From an uncultured Eubacteriales bacterium (GTDB taxonomy: Bacteria > Bacillota > Clostridia > Monoglobales > Monoglobaceae), in contig UQOT01000005.1 of NCBI GenBank assembly GCA_900542675.1, positions 1-48,055 on the forward strand: a stretch of 48,055 bases of DNA, given 5' to 3'. The notes under the pieces were generated by a model that did not search any database, was not told the origin of the DNA, and saw only the letters and a program-made list of their open reading frames with translations. The translations under genes and the position numbers were made by a program. Positions 41,501 to 48,055 of this stretch are shown here, one piece after another. How positions within the stretch are numbered: the first letter of the stretch is position 1; the number at the start of each line of letters is the position of its first letter.

Positions 41501-42560
41501 CTGCCACCAAATTGCCCGACTGAACAGTCTGTGCCGCAACCGCGCTGCCGCCGCAGGACTCAAACGCAACTGTAACATCACCCTCTGCATACCAACCGGC
41601 ATAGAGAGTCATACTCTTTGTAACCTTATCAGTATTAAGCGCCCACTTCTTTGACGAAATAAGCTGATCTGCTGCATCCTTTGAAGTGTACCAGCCGTCA
41701 AACTTCATACCCTCTTTTGTAGGATCTGAAACTCTTGAGCCAACAACCATATTCTGGGAAACAGAAACAGACTGACTTGTTCTTCCGTTTTCAAAGCTTC
41801 CGCCGTTTGCATCAAACGTAACGTTGTAGCTGCGCGAGGTTGATGAACCTCCACCGCCGCCTGATGTGCTGCCGCTGCCGTGGAAACCGCCGAGGTTACC
41901 TATTGTTCCGACGCTGTTTGTACCACCTGTTGAATCGGTTGCCTGCGGGAAAAGGATCTCCGCGCTTGCAGCGCCGTCAAGCATCTTAACGAGCTCCGCG
42001 CGGGTTATGGAATTCTTCGGTCCAAAGCTACCGTCCTCATATCCGTTTATAACATTCGCTCCAACAAGCGCGGTAACTGCGTTCTGCGCCCACGGTGAAA
42101 TATCTGAGCTGTCTGTAAAGCTTAAAAGTGCAGTTGCATTTATATTGTATGCACGAACAATCATTGTTGCCGCTTCCTCACGGTTTACATATGTATCAGG
42201 TCTGAATGTACCATCCTCATATCCGCCGATTACGTTCTTCGCGACACACTTTTTAAGTGAAGGCATAAACCAATCGTCTTCAGAAACATCTGAAAAAGCT
42301 ATTGCGGCTTCTTCGGTATATCCCTTTGAAACTGATATAACCTTTGCAATTTCAGCACGGGTTATGTTTTCGTCGGGTCTGAATGTACCGTCCTCATAAC
42401 CGTTAATTACGCCGCTTGCGCTCCACTTATCAATAAGCGCCTCTGCCCAGTGACCCGATACATCACTAAATGTCTGAGCAGACACCGTAACGGCTGCAAA
42501 AGTCGTAAACACCATTGCAAAGACAAGCAGAAGAGCCAATGATCTTCTAAATCTGTTCAT
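38565..42560 (-). CDS. SLH-domain surface protein with InlB repeats and duplicated beta-sandwich module
   Basis: 1331 residues; CAGGAGGTATAGTT precedes the ATG. Residues 1-28 are a signal peptide. Three canonical SLH domains follow (about 30-80, 88-138, 145-197; NGYEDGTFRPDENITRAE and similar), then a Gly/Ser linker and two InlB-type (Listeria-Bacteroides) repeats (about 243-325 and 330-400; ANYTFTGWYTDN...TLYAGW). Pro/Thr linkers near 510-527 and 667-687 separate beta-sandwich modules. The last two modules (about 903-1077 and 1154-1328) are nearly identical copies: each starts TTWLFDTTSM and ends SGINIYGIKFTP, a closing strand like that of modules found behind secreted pectate lyases. No catalytic domain is recognised; probably a wall-anchored glycan-binding protein. 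Its own promoter and terminator make it monocistronic. Confidence 0.86.
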   Translation of the reverse strand: MNRFRRSLALLLVFAMVFTTFAAVTVSAQTFSDVSGHWAEALIDKWSASGVINGYEDGTFRPDENITRAEIAKVISVSKGYTEEAAIAFSDVSEDDWFMPSLKKCVAKNVIGGYEDGTFRPDTYVNREEAATMIVRAYNINATALLSFTDSSDISPWAQNAVTALVGANVINGYEDGSFGPKNSITRAELVKMLDGAASAEILFPQATDSTGGTNSVGTIGNLGGFHGSGSTSGGGGGSSTSRSYNVTFDANGGSFENGRTSQSVSVSQNMVVGSRVSDPTKEGMKFDGWYTSKDAADQLISSKKWALNTDKVTKSMTLYAGWYAEGDVTVAFESCGGSAVAAQTVQSGNLVAEPAAPTRANYTFTGWYTDNKATKKFDFANTTIRKNTTLYAGWSLNADYTGAEITLPDETDPESNLKTGSVVAVPPTAIAGETVNLKVTAPEGFTLEGIKSITYLASVTEGETTTEQTVTLDPAAIKYNEETDTYSFVMPADAIGNVKVIPLFEQKFETPKPSPSVEPTPTPTPEKMPQVYFTSPTFKDLTTVEKGKAYDGITFTRANGFKDSNEVFSDSEYKYTRAMDFKNDASFEVLGSCEIVFDIKSSNSNERAFTVKSSSATLHDVKVNGDSITQHVTYTGGKDTIKISSTENLLLYGIDIIYDSSVSPAPSSAATATPTPTPTPSAAPVDPLVPQESAKAWTAADNYNKLYEHSAKSSKTKFDIEDVNMDNLYMRSSAGPRAINYEDVLLEQNAAAMECFDPNYPGYYSFADGMIFTSQILNFRELTEMEFIPSATKSGKLKLYYKGQAPEAWMVTVIQGNTETEGIVGADGDIIEVNVKAKENVRISSVANGWLVAVAYIPDGTTLEPTKPSAAPSTAPASSYTVKVDEGVTGGTVELVKPAEASAPPSAEPPAGDYIESAAINTETTWLFDTTSMADVLTADSGKNYVISNTKYKELVLYATDASKIEVDDSGKTVGEITGTGRLKLGGTGKDAGADSARMLTFMPGVAGTVTVAAAHASSSGTARTLNVYQGETLLDGGLSLEAGSSADKTFNVKANEIVKIYSATSGINIYGIKFTPTASALIAEIAEGETFVKELTAKPGDTVKVKAVPTKEGDKVTMYSKPSAEFVLGDDGYYAFTMPSSDITVGAVFGDVAPPSAEPPAGDYIESAAINTETTWLFDTTSMADVLTADSGKNYVISNTKYKELVLYATDASKIEVDDSGKTVGEITGTGRLKLGGTGKDAGADSARMLTFMPGVAGTVTVAAAHASSSGTARTLNVYQGETLLDGGLSLEAGSSADKTFNVKANEIVKIYSATSGINIYGIKFTPAQ
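38575..39098. repeat. 524-bp internal duplication, copy A (C-terminal module)
   Basis: Matches 39328-39851 over 524 bp; by eye I find a single difference (G at 38588, A at 39341 in AACTTAATRCCG). The offset is 753 bp, which is 251 codons, so the frame is kept. Confidence 0.95.
39328..39851. repeat. 524-bp internal duplication, copy B (upstream module)
   Basis: Partner of 38575-39098. The 229-bp segment between the copies (39099-39327) encodes a different Ig-like spacer, which occurs once. Confidence 0.95.
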
Positions 42561-42619
42561 AACTATACCTCCTGTTATGTATTAAAAACTAAATTTTTAC
42601 TATTTTATGTAATTGATTT

Positions 42620-42637
42620 TATCGGCAAATGCCGATA
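42620..42637 (-). promoter_or_regulatory. Leader hairpin of the 1331-residue SLH protein gene
   Basis: TATCGGCA-AA-TGCCGATA is a perfect 8-bp stem near position +20 of the predicted transcript, with no U tract. A stabilising or regulatory hairpin is possible. Confidence 0.5.
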
Positions 42638-42661
42638 GCAATCTGATTTTAGACAAAGTAT

Positions 42662-42690
42662 ATTATACATCATTTAGCCGATACAGTCAA
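42662..42690 (-). promoter_or_regulatory. Promoter of the 1331-residue SLH protein gene
   Basis: TTGACT (42685-42690), 17 bp, TATAAT (42662-42667) on the minus strand. The leader is about 95 nt. Confidence 0.92.
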
Positions 42691-42705
42691 TCAGCCGCAA
42701 ATAAA

Positions 42706-42740
42706 GTGGCAAATTTTCATTAGTTTGTGGCAAATTTTCA
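42706..42740. promoter_or_regulatory. Two 14-bp direct repeats, 21 bp apart, upstream of an SLH gene promoter
   Basis: GTGGCAAATTTTCA occurs exactly at 42706-42719 and 42727-42740 (on the gene strand TGAAAATTTGCCAC). The 21-bp period places both on one face of the helix, and the proximal copy ends 15 bp from the -35 box. This is the geometry of direct-repeat activator sites such as those of LytTR-type regulators; the regulator itself is not in the window. Confidence 0.65.
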
Positions 42741-42749
42741 ATATAGCAT

Positions 42750-42782
42750 AAATAAAAACGGGACGCACAAAAATGCGTCCCG
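42750..42782 (-). terminator. Terminator of the 955-residue SLH protein gene
   Basis: CGGGACGCA/TGCGTCCCG (42759-42767 with 42774-42782) with a six-base loop, followed on the minus strand by TTTTTATTT. Confidence 0.93.
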
Positions 42783-42827
42783 CTGATTTATCGATTAATT
42801 TATATCAAAATTTATCGAAAATACTAA

Positions 42828-45695
42828 TTACTCAACTACCGCCATCAACTTAATGCTGCCGTTAGCCATATAAATTACAACCTTTGACGGGTTAACGCCG
42901 TTAACATAGCTGTTAAGACCGTCTAAGAGACTTGCTCTGTCACCTTCGCTTGATGAATCGTAAATCTTTGTCTCGCTGCCCGTGTAATCATAGTTGAGAA
43001 CCAATGAATAACTCGAGAAGTTCGAGGTCGAGAAGGTATACGGAGTAGCTGTCGGCTCATCGCCCTCTTCAAGATATTCGGGAACAACAACCAAGCCTTC
43101 TTCGGAACTTGATGAATATACACTACCGTAAATTACGCAATAATCAGCCTCGTTCCAGTTCTTTATGCTTGACTCAAAGTAAGTGTTGCCCTTCATTGCC
43201 TCGTTATACAGACAATACTTGCTTTCAAACGATGTAAATCCATCGCTGTCGCTGCCGGCTCTGTAAATATCACCGACTGCAGCAGCTCTCATAATGCTGT
43301 TTGAACTGCGCGAAATCCACTCATCAGTAACTGTCGCGAACTTACCTGTTCTCTTTGCTTTGTAGCCACTGAGCTGATACATTGTATCACCGGTGTCAGG
43401 ATTGTTTGCCTGGCTCGGCAACGCACCCACTACATATATCGGTGAGTTCTCATCAACGGCATTTGATGAAGTATCGCCGTACAATACAACAACCTTTGCC
43501 GAATTACCTGTAGAAACGTCGAACGCCTCAGCGTAGTATGTCTTAGATGTACTGAGCGAACCTTTTTTTATGGTAAAACTACTGCTGTCATTTCTGTTGT
43601 CATCATCCGGTACACTGAAGATATAAGCGCTCGAAATAGTTATCTGCTCTGAGCTGCCTTCAGGTATGAGTTTGTTGCTCGTATACTTAACGGGTGTTCT
43701 ACCGTAACTGAAGCGGCCGTCGCTGTAAAGCTTGTCGCTGACGATAGTCTGACCTTTGTCCAAAACCGTATCGGGTGTAACGGTATATATCGAATCAATA
43801 CGATTTGAACCGCTCACACTACTTGTTGTATACTTGATAACCTGCTGAACATCCATATTGCCGGAGCCGGTTCTCTGATTTGCCGCGCTCTCTCTTAATG
43901 TATCGAGAACCTGCTGTGTTGAAGAAACCGTCTCACCGTTTATCGTAGTGCCTTTGTGTACATAATAATCATTCTTCGTGCCGCTCTGAGCCAAAATTCT
44001 CAACTGAAGGTCATTAATCGAAGCAAAGGACCCGCCGCTCGTGTTATACGCAATAAGATATCCGTAATTTGTGTTTTCTGTTGTAACGCTCTTGTTATAC
44101 GCGAATACATTGCCGAGTATATCAAGTGCATATGTACCGTTGTCGCCTGTCTTAGGCATCTCAAGCGTTGTGTTGTTATTTCCGTTTGCCATCCACGGTG
44201 CAGCATCAGAGAACGGATACGACTTTCCGCCGATTTCCATCTCATCGCCCGAAATAACTGTAGTTACGCTGCCTGTAACCTTATCTGTAACTACAACCGC
44301 TCTCTTGTATTCACTGCCGCCGTTATAAGCGTGGTTTGACTCAGCGTAGCAAACAACGTTACCCGTGGCAATTGAGCTATAGCTAACCTTCTTGCCTTCC
44401 TTATCAACTATCTCAAGGTTCATATCGCTATCGGGATCAAGAATGAGCTTTGCCGCATTTCTTGTGGTATTATCTACTATTGAATACTCGCTTGACGACT
44501 TGCTTGTAACATAGTATACTTCATAATCCCAGATTGTGAGCATATCATACTTGCCGTCCTTGTCAGAATCGAGCAATGTAACGGTACCGACATTCGGAAG
44601 CATATCGGTCGTAAACGCACTTGAAGCGGCGTTGGGACCGTATAGCTTGCCGTTATAAATTACGATATTGTCACTTGCAAGATTTGCACTTGTAAGACGC
44701 TCAGCCTCACTCGGATAATACTTAATTGAAGTATTTGTCGTATCGTCTGAGTTAATCTGCTTTGAGTCAAGCTCAAGCGTCGCGTTGCTCTTTATATCGT
44801 AGCTGAACAGTGTACGAACTTCGTCGCTGCCTGTTGTCTTGGGATAATAGAAGTCAATCTGATATCCGAGCTTGTCCATAAGCTCAGCCGCCTTATCGGT
44901 CTGATATGTATGAACCTCATAAACCGATGAATTCGGCTCCTTAGCACGGATTTGGATTTGACCGTCACGCAGGTTTACGTCCGGATCCTCAAGGCTTGTA
45001 ATATTGTTAGCCGAAATATATCCTGTACCCTTGATATATCCGAGGTAATCCGAAAGCAACGTCTTTGTTGTAAGAACTCCGTTTTCAACCAGCGGAATTT
45101 CAAGTGCATCATAGAGCATCTGAGCGATGCACGCACGTGATGCCGGCTTCTCAGCCGAACCGAGGTTCTGAGCGTTCTTTAAAAGGCCGATTGATGCAGC
45201 CTGCGACATATAGTTTGCGTACCACGGTGTTACGTCAACAGAAATCGCCGTGCCGTATCCGAGAGCGCATACTACCATCTTTACCGCTTCTTCATAAGCA
45301 ACATTGTTCGACGGCTTAAACGTACCGTCCTCATAACCGTTTACTATACCCATCTTGTACGCGGTCGAAATATTCTTGATAGCCCAAGAAATATCCGAGT
45401 TTGAATCCGAAACATCACTGAACGGAAGCTCATCAGATGTTGCAGCGCCGATGTCGCCGTAGCCCATGGTTCTCATAAGCATAGCGCAGAACTCCGCACG
45501 CGTAACATCATTATCAGGCTTAAATGTTCCATCCGGATAGCCCGTAATAATGCCGAGCTGATTTAATGACGAAACCGCCTGAACATACGGCTCAGTGTCC
45601 GCAACATCGCTGAATGACGACGCGAAAACGCCAAATGATGAACAAATCATCAAAAGCGTCAATGCCAGGCATAATAACTTCTTAGCATTTTTCAT
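42828..45695 (-). CDS. SLH-domain surface protein, paralogue of the 914-residue protein
   Basis: 955 residues; TATGGAGGGTATAAA precedes the ATG. Residues 1-26 are a signal peptide. Three SLH domains lie at about 28-80 (SFSDVADTEPYVQAVSSLNQLGIITGYPDGTFKPD), 90-142 and 155-210. The remaining 740 residues are beta-rich and rich in Ser, Thr and Asp; I recognise no family. After the SLH part, YLGYIKGTGYISANNIT matches the place and character of VIGTVEGTYLSYVSG in the 914-residue protein, and both have long runs of short beta-strand segments and C-termini without an anchor. A wall-associated S-layer-like structural protein is the likeliest role (inference). Monocistronic, with its own strong promoter and terminator, so it may be abundant. 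Confidence 0.84.
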   Translation of the reverse strand: MKNAKKLLCLALTLLMICSSFGVFASSFSDVADTEPYVQAVSSLNQLGIITGYPDGTFKPDNDVTRAEFCAMLMRTMGYGDIGAATSDELPFSDVSDSNSDISWAIKNISTAYKMGIVNGYEDGTFKPSNNVAYEEAVKMVVCALGYGTAISVDVTPWYANYMSQAASIGLLKNAQNLGSAEKPASRACIAQMLYDALEIPLVENGVLTTKTLLSDYLGYIKGTGYISANNITSLEDPDVNLRDGQIQIRAKEPNSSVYEVHTYQTDKAAELMDKLGYQIDFYYPKTTGSDEVRTLFSYDIKSNATLELDSKQINSDDTTNTSIKYYPSEAERLTSANLASDNIVIYNGKLYGPNAASSAFTTDMLPNVGTVTLLDSDKDGKYDMLTIWDYEVYYVTSKSSSEYSIVDNTTRNAAKLILDPDSDMNLEIVDKEGKKVSYSSIATGNVVCYAESNHAYNGGSEYKRAVVVTDKVTGSVTTVISGDEMEIGGKSYPFSDAAPWMANGNNNTTLEMPKTGDNGTYALDILGNVFAYNKSVTTENTNYGYLIAYNTSGGSFASINDLQLRILAQSGTKNDYYVHKGTTINGETVSSTQQVLDTLRESAANQRTGSGNMDVQQVIKYTTSSVSGSNRIDSIYTVTPDTVLDKGQTIVSDKLYSDGRFSYGRTPVKYTSNKLIPEGSSEQITISSAYIFSVPDDDNRNDSSSFTIKKGSLSTSKTYYAEAFDVSTGNSAKVVVLYGDTSSNAVDENSPIYVVGALPSQANNPDTGDTMYQLSGYKAKRTGKFATVTDEWISRSSNSIMRAAAVGDIYRAGSDSDGFTSFESKYCLYNEAMKGNTYFESSIKNWNEADYCVIYGSVYSSSSEEGLVVVPEYLEEGDEPTATPYTFSTSNFSSYSLVLNYDYTGSETKIYDSSSEGDRASLLDGLNSYVNGVNPSKVVIYMANGSIKLMAVVE

Positions 45696-45763
45696 TTTAT
45701 ACCCTCCATATAAATAATAATTATTTTCATAAAATTATGCATATAAAATATATACCTTTTTAT

Positions 45764-45792
45764 ATTTTATCACGCTTTATAAAAAAAGTCAA
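45764..45792 (-). promoter_or_regulatory. Promoter of the 955-residue SLH protein gene
   Basis: TTGACT (45787-45792), 17 bp, TAAAAT (45764-45769) on the minus strand. The spacer begins with a T run, as in the promoters at 4940 and 36401. Confidence 0.87.
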
Positions 45793-45832
45793 TACACGCA
45801 GGTCCCGTTAAACTTCGTAAAACGCTTTTTAT

Positions 45833-45862
45833 ATTTTACAATACTGTAACAATTTTACAATA
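45833..45862. promoter_or_regulatory. Direct repeats upstream of the 955-residue SLH protein gene
   Basis: ATTTTACAATA occurs at 45833-45843 and 45852-45862, 19 bp apart, with TGTAAC between. On the gene strand these read TATTGTAAAAT, a TTGTAA core also seen in the repeats upstream of the FN3 gene promoter. Possible activator sites. Confidence 0.35.
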
Positions 45863-45886
45863 AATTAAATACGCGAGCCCGCACAT

Positions 45887-47143
45887 CTATTCCTTGCTCC
45901 TTTTTTCAATGCGCATAAAGGTATCAGGTTCTACATTAACATCGCATCTGACATAAATTGTACTCTGCGGATGGTTTGCAACTTCAATTTCATTGCCGTC
46001 TTCGTCAGTCATATACTCGATAACCTGTTCGTGAAAATCACCGTACGGACGCAAAAACTCAATCTTGTTGCCCTTAAAGAAGCGATTTTTCTGAATGACC
46101 TTCGCCATTTTTGTCTTTTCGTCATAGCTCTGCACAACACCGACCATATCGTAATTTCTGATATACGAGCTGCTCTCGTAATGCTGCTCACTTCCTCCCG
46201 GTCTGCCGAAGTAAAAGCCCGTAGTATAGTCGCGGTGACTCACCTTTTTTACCTCGTCCATAAGCTTTTCGTCAAACTTATACTCTCCCGGTTCAGCGCT
46301 GAAATAGTTATCAATGGCAGTTCTATACGCTTTTACTATCGTAGCAACATAAAATTCGGATTTAACTCTGCCCTCTATTTTAAAGCTCGTAAGCCCTGAT
46401 TTAATCAGCCTGTCCACATACGGCAGCATACACAAATCCTTGGAATTATATATAAACGTACCACGTTCGTTCTCAAATACCGGCATATACTCACCCGGTC
46501 TCTGCTCCTCCATAAGGAAGTATTTCCATCTGCACGGGTGTGCGCACTGTCCCTGATTGCTGTCCCTGCCCGCCATATAATTGCTGAGCAGGCATCTGCC
46601 CGAATACGATATGCACATCGCACCGTGAACAAACGCTTCGAGCTCCAAATCCTCCGGCGTTCGCTCACGAATTTCCTTTATCTCCCCGAGCGACATTTCG
46701 CGGGCAAGTATAACGCGCTTTGCACCCATCTTATACCACTCCGCGGCGCTTCTGTAGTTAACATTATTTGCCTGAGTACTTATATGAATATCAAGATTTG
46801 GCATAATCTCGCGCGTTACCGCAAACATCCCAAGGTCGGAAATAATTACCGCGTCAAGTCCCACGTCTTTGAGCTCGTTTAAAAACTCCGCGTACTTGTC
46901 CATATCTTTATTATGCGGAATAATATTCGCCGTAAGGTAAACCTTCGCACCATGCTTATGCGCGAACCGCACGCCCTCGGCGATTTCCTCTTTTGTAAAA
47001 TTATCCGCCGCAACTCTCAGCGAAAACTCCTCTCCGCCTATATAAACTGCGTCTGCACCGTATTTTACCGCAATCTTTAACTTTTCAAGATTGCCTGCCG
47101 GCGCCAAAAGCTCCGGCTTTTTTATTGTTCCTTCATAACTCAT
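45887..47143 (-). CDS. Peptidase U32 family protein, TrhP-like tRNA hydroxylation factor
   Basis: 418 residues, the size of Bacillus YrrO/TrhP2. The family start PELLAPAGNLEKLKIAVKYGADAVYIGG is present, as is the signature with conserved Cys: ELEAFVHGAMCISYSGRCLLSNYMAGRDSNQGQCAHPCRW. Those four Cys probably bind an Fe-S cluster. The C-terminal part (about 320-418) is the U32-specific beta domain. Although named after a collagenase, U32 proteins of this kind are established in prephenate-dependent formation of 5-hydroxyuridine at tRNA position 34; the assignment here is by family. AAAGGAAAAGTCGG precedes the ATG. It follows the amidase gene and I find no clear promoter in the 160-bp gap. No obvious terminator follows. 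Confidence 0.88.
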   Translation of the reverse strand: MSYEGTIKKPELLAPAGNLEKLKIAVKYGADAVYIGGEEFSLRVAADNFTKEEIAEGVRFAHKHGAKVYLTANIIPHNKDMDKYAEFLNELKDVGLDAVIISDLGMFAVTREIMPNLDIHISTQANNVNYRSAAEWYKMGAKRVILAREMSLGEIKEIRERTPEDLELEAFVHGAMCISYSGRCLLSNYMAGRDSNQGQCAHPCRWKYFLMEEQRPGEYMPVFENERGTFIYNSKDLCMLPYVDRLIKSGLTSFKIEGRVKSEFYVATIVKAYRTAIDNYFSAEPGEYKFDEKLMDEVKKVSHRDYTTGFYFGRPGGSEQHYESSSYIRNYDMVGVVQSYDEKTKMAKVIQKNRFFKGNKIEFLRPYGDFHEQVIEYMTDEDGNEIEVANHPQSTIYVRCDVNVEPDTFMRIEKRSKE

Positions 47144-47204
47144 CCGACTTTTCCTTTCCGTATAAAATGCCTGTTGTGTTTAATCTACTTAAAACGCACT
47201 TAAA

Positions 47205-47224
47205 GGCACATAATACTATGTGCC
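47205..47224. repeat. Hairpin upstream of the U32 gene
   Basis: GGCACATA-ATAC-TATGTGCC is a perfect 8-bp stem about 60 bases before the U32 start codon. No U tract follows. Confidence 0.5.
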
Positions 47225-47258
47225 CAACACCCCGATATTAAATTGATTTTATTGCCTG

Positions 47259-47296
47259 TATTTTATGGCAGTATGTGCGTATACTGCCATAAAATA
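47259..47296 (-). terminator. Probable terminator of the amidase gene
   Basis: TATTTTATGGCAGTAT (47259-47274) and its exact complement (47281-47296) form a 16-bp stem with a six-base loop, eight bases after the amidase stop codon. The AT-rich stem base replaces a separate U tract, so termination may be incomplete. Confidence 0.65.
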
Positions 47297-47303
47297 TAAT
47301 TTT

Positions 47304-48055
47304 TTAATACGAAACACCGAAATAATCGCATATACCGTTTGCTATGCTTTCGGCATATGCCCACTGATATCCTTCGTTTCCGAGTACAGCAGCGTCGGTC
47401 ACGGTATCGATAAACGCAGTCTCAATAAGAACAGCCGTCATACTTGTATTCTTAATGACCGCAAATCCCGCTTCCTTTACACCTCTGTTTTGAAGTCCTA
47501 TAGAACCTACTATATTGTTCTGAATATAAGTCGCAAGCTTCTTGCCGTCCGAATTACCGTAGTAATAGTACGTCTCGGTGCCGCTTCCGCCGCCCGCGTT
47601 ACAGTGAATGGAAACAAACAAATCGGCCCCTATACTGTTTGCCAAATTGTATCTGTATGCAAGACTTGCGGAAGTTGATTCGGTCGAACAGTTGTCATAA
47701 AGCGAATTACGCGTCATAACAACATTAAATCCGCGCTCTTCAAGATAAGGCTTAACCTTGTCCGCTATATTGAATGTAATATCCTGCTCTCTCAGTCCGT
47801 TGCCGGTAGCACCCGTATCAACACCGCTGTAGTTATGCCCCGGGTCAATCACAATAGTACGTCCGCCGTTATTTGACGCAGGCTTATTGTAGCTTGGTCT
47901 GTTGTATACCGGCGGTCTCGGCGTCGGCGCCGGCTTAACTGTCGGCTTAGGCGTCGGTTTTGCTGTCGGCTTTACAGTCGGCTTAGCGGTCGGCGCAACT
48001 GTGGGCTTTTCGGTCGGTTCGGGCGTCGGAGTCGCTGTAGGCTTCGGCGTTACCG
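47304..48055 (-). CDS. N-acetylmuramoyl-L-alanine amidase (Amidase_3 type), 5' end outside window
   Basis: The frame is open to the right edge of the window, so the N-terminus is missing; an internal GTG at 47852 is not a plausible start because the catalytic domain begins just before it. The visible upstream part (47865-48055) encodes a Pro/Thr/Lys-rich linker of repeated KPT and PTP units. The catalytic domain (about 185 residues) has the zinc ligands in IDPGHNYSG, GLREQDITFNIA and VSIHCNAGG, and the catalytic Glu in VLIETAFIDT. It cleaves the amide bond between muramic acid and the stem peptide, outside the cell. The missing part probably holds a signal peptide and wall-targeting or stalk domains. 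A role in cell separation or turnover is usual. Confidence 0.92.
   Translation of the reverse strand, partial: VTPKPTATPTPEPTEKPTVAPTAKPTVKPTAKPTPKPTVKPAPTPRPPVYNRPSYNKPASNNGGRTIVIDPGHNYSGVDTGATGNGLREQDITFNIADKVKPYLEERGFNVVMTRNSLYDNCSTESTSASLAYRYNLANSIGADLFVSIHCNAGGGSGTETYYYYGNSDGKKLATYIQNNIVGSIGLQNRGVKEAGFAVIKNTSMTAVLIETAFIDTVTDAAVLGNEGYQWAYAESIANGICDYFGVSY

Noticed and set aside
47304..47852. Amidase as a complete gene starting at GTG 47852
   Set aside because: The frame is open to the window edge through a Pro/Thr/Lys linker, and the GTG lies between conserved catalytic-domain residues.

Overview
The window looks like a chromosomal segment of an uncultured or anaerobic Gram-positive bacterium of the class Clostridia. 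The reasons are a str operon with an L7Ae-like gene in front (ybxF-rpsL-rpsG-fusA-tuf), strong AGGAGG ribosome sites, TTGACA/N17/TATAAT promoters, intrinsic terminators, oxygen-sensitive 2-hydroxyacyl-CoA dehydratase activase genes, and several S-layer-homology (SLH) surface proteins. An SLH-anchored pectate lyase recalls the gut pectin specialist Monoglobus and its relatives; that is an inference from gene content, not an identification. Nearly every gene lies on the minus strand; only two small genes (23125-23490 and about 38027-38488) are on the plus strand.

Region by region (minus-strand transcription runs right to left). 1-4837: 5' part of a giant secreted fibronectin-III protein with a G8 tract inside a hairpin just after its start. 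5179-5662: five tRNA genes (Gly-Arg-His-Gln-Lys) behind one consensus promoter. 5887-6774: a toxin-antitoxin-like pair, RelB/DinJ antitoxin plus zeta-type P-loop kinase. 7058-7210 and 14388-14406: a MITE-like repeat and a 19-bp inverted match to it, on either side of a 2263-residue SLH protein with three 18-bp minisatellites. 14569-19478: the str operon. 19494-22858: a likely operon of an LCP cell-wall ligase, an exported RCC1-repeat protein and a small membrane protein. 23125-23490: a zinc-ribbon membrane protein. 23539-27160: a four-gene operon of an acyl-CoA dehydratase activase, two activase-related proteins and a TSCPD protein. 27224-36429: an SLH-anchored pectate lyase translationally coupled to a second SLH protein. 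36512-38488: an NSS-family transporter and a divergent C_GCAxxG_C_C protein. 38565-45792: two more SLH proteins, one with a 524-bp almost perfect internal duplication. 45887-47143: a U32 (TrhP-like) protein. 47304-48055: the 3' part of an amidase gene that runs off the window.

The unifying theme is the cell envelope: five SLH or giant exported proteins, an LCP ligase that attaches glycopolymers to peptidoglycan, a peptidoglycan amidase and a surface pectinase. Four of the surface-protein transcription units share a promoter variant, TTGACT-N17-TATAAT (one has TAAAAT), whereas the str, tRNA, toxin-antitoxin and activase promoters have TTGACA. One of the surface promoters has two 14-bp direct repeats 21 bp apart upstream of its -35 box. 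Together with the homopolymeric G tract, the minisatellites and the internal duplication, this suggests a surface proteome that is coordinately expressed and structurally variable. I see no CRISPR array, prophage or complete insertion sequence.
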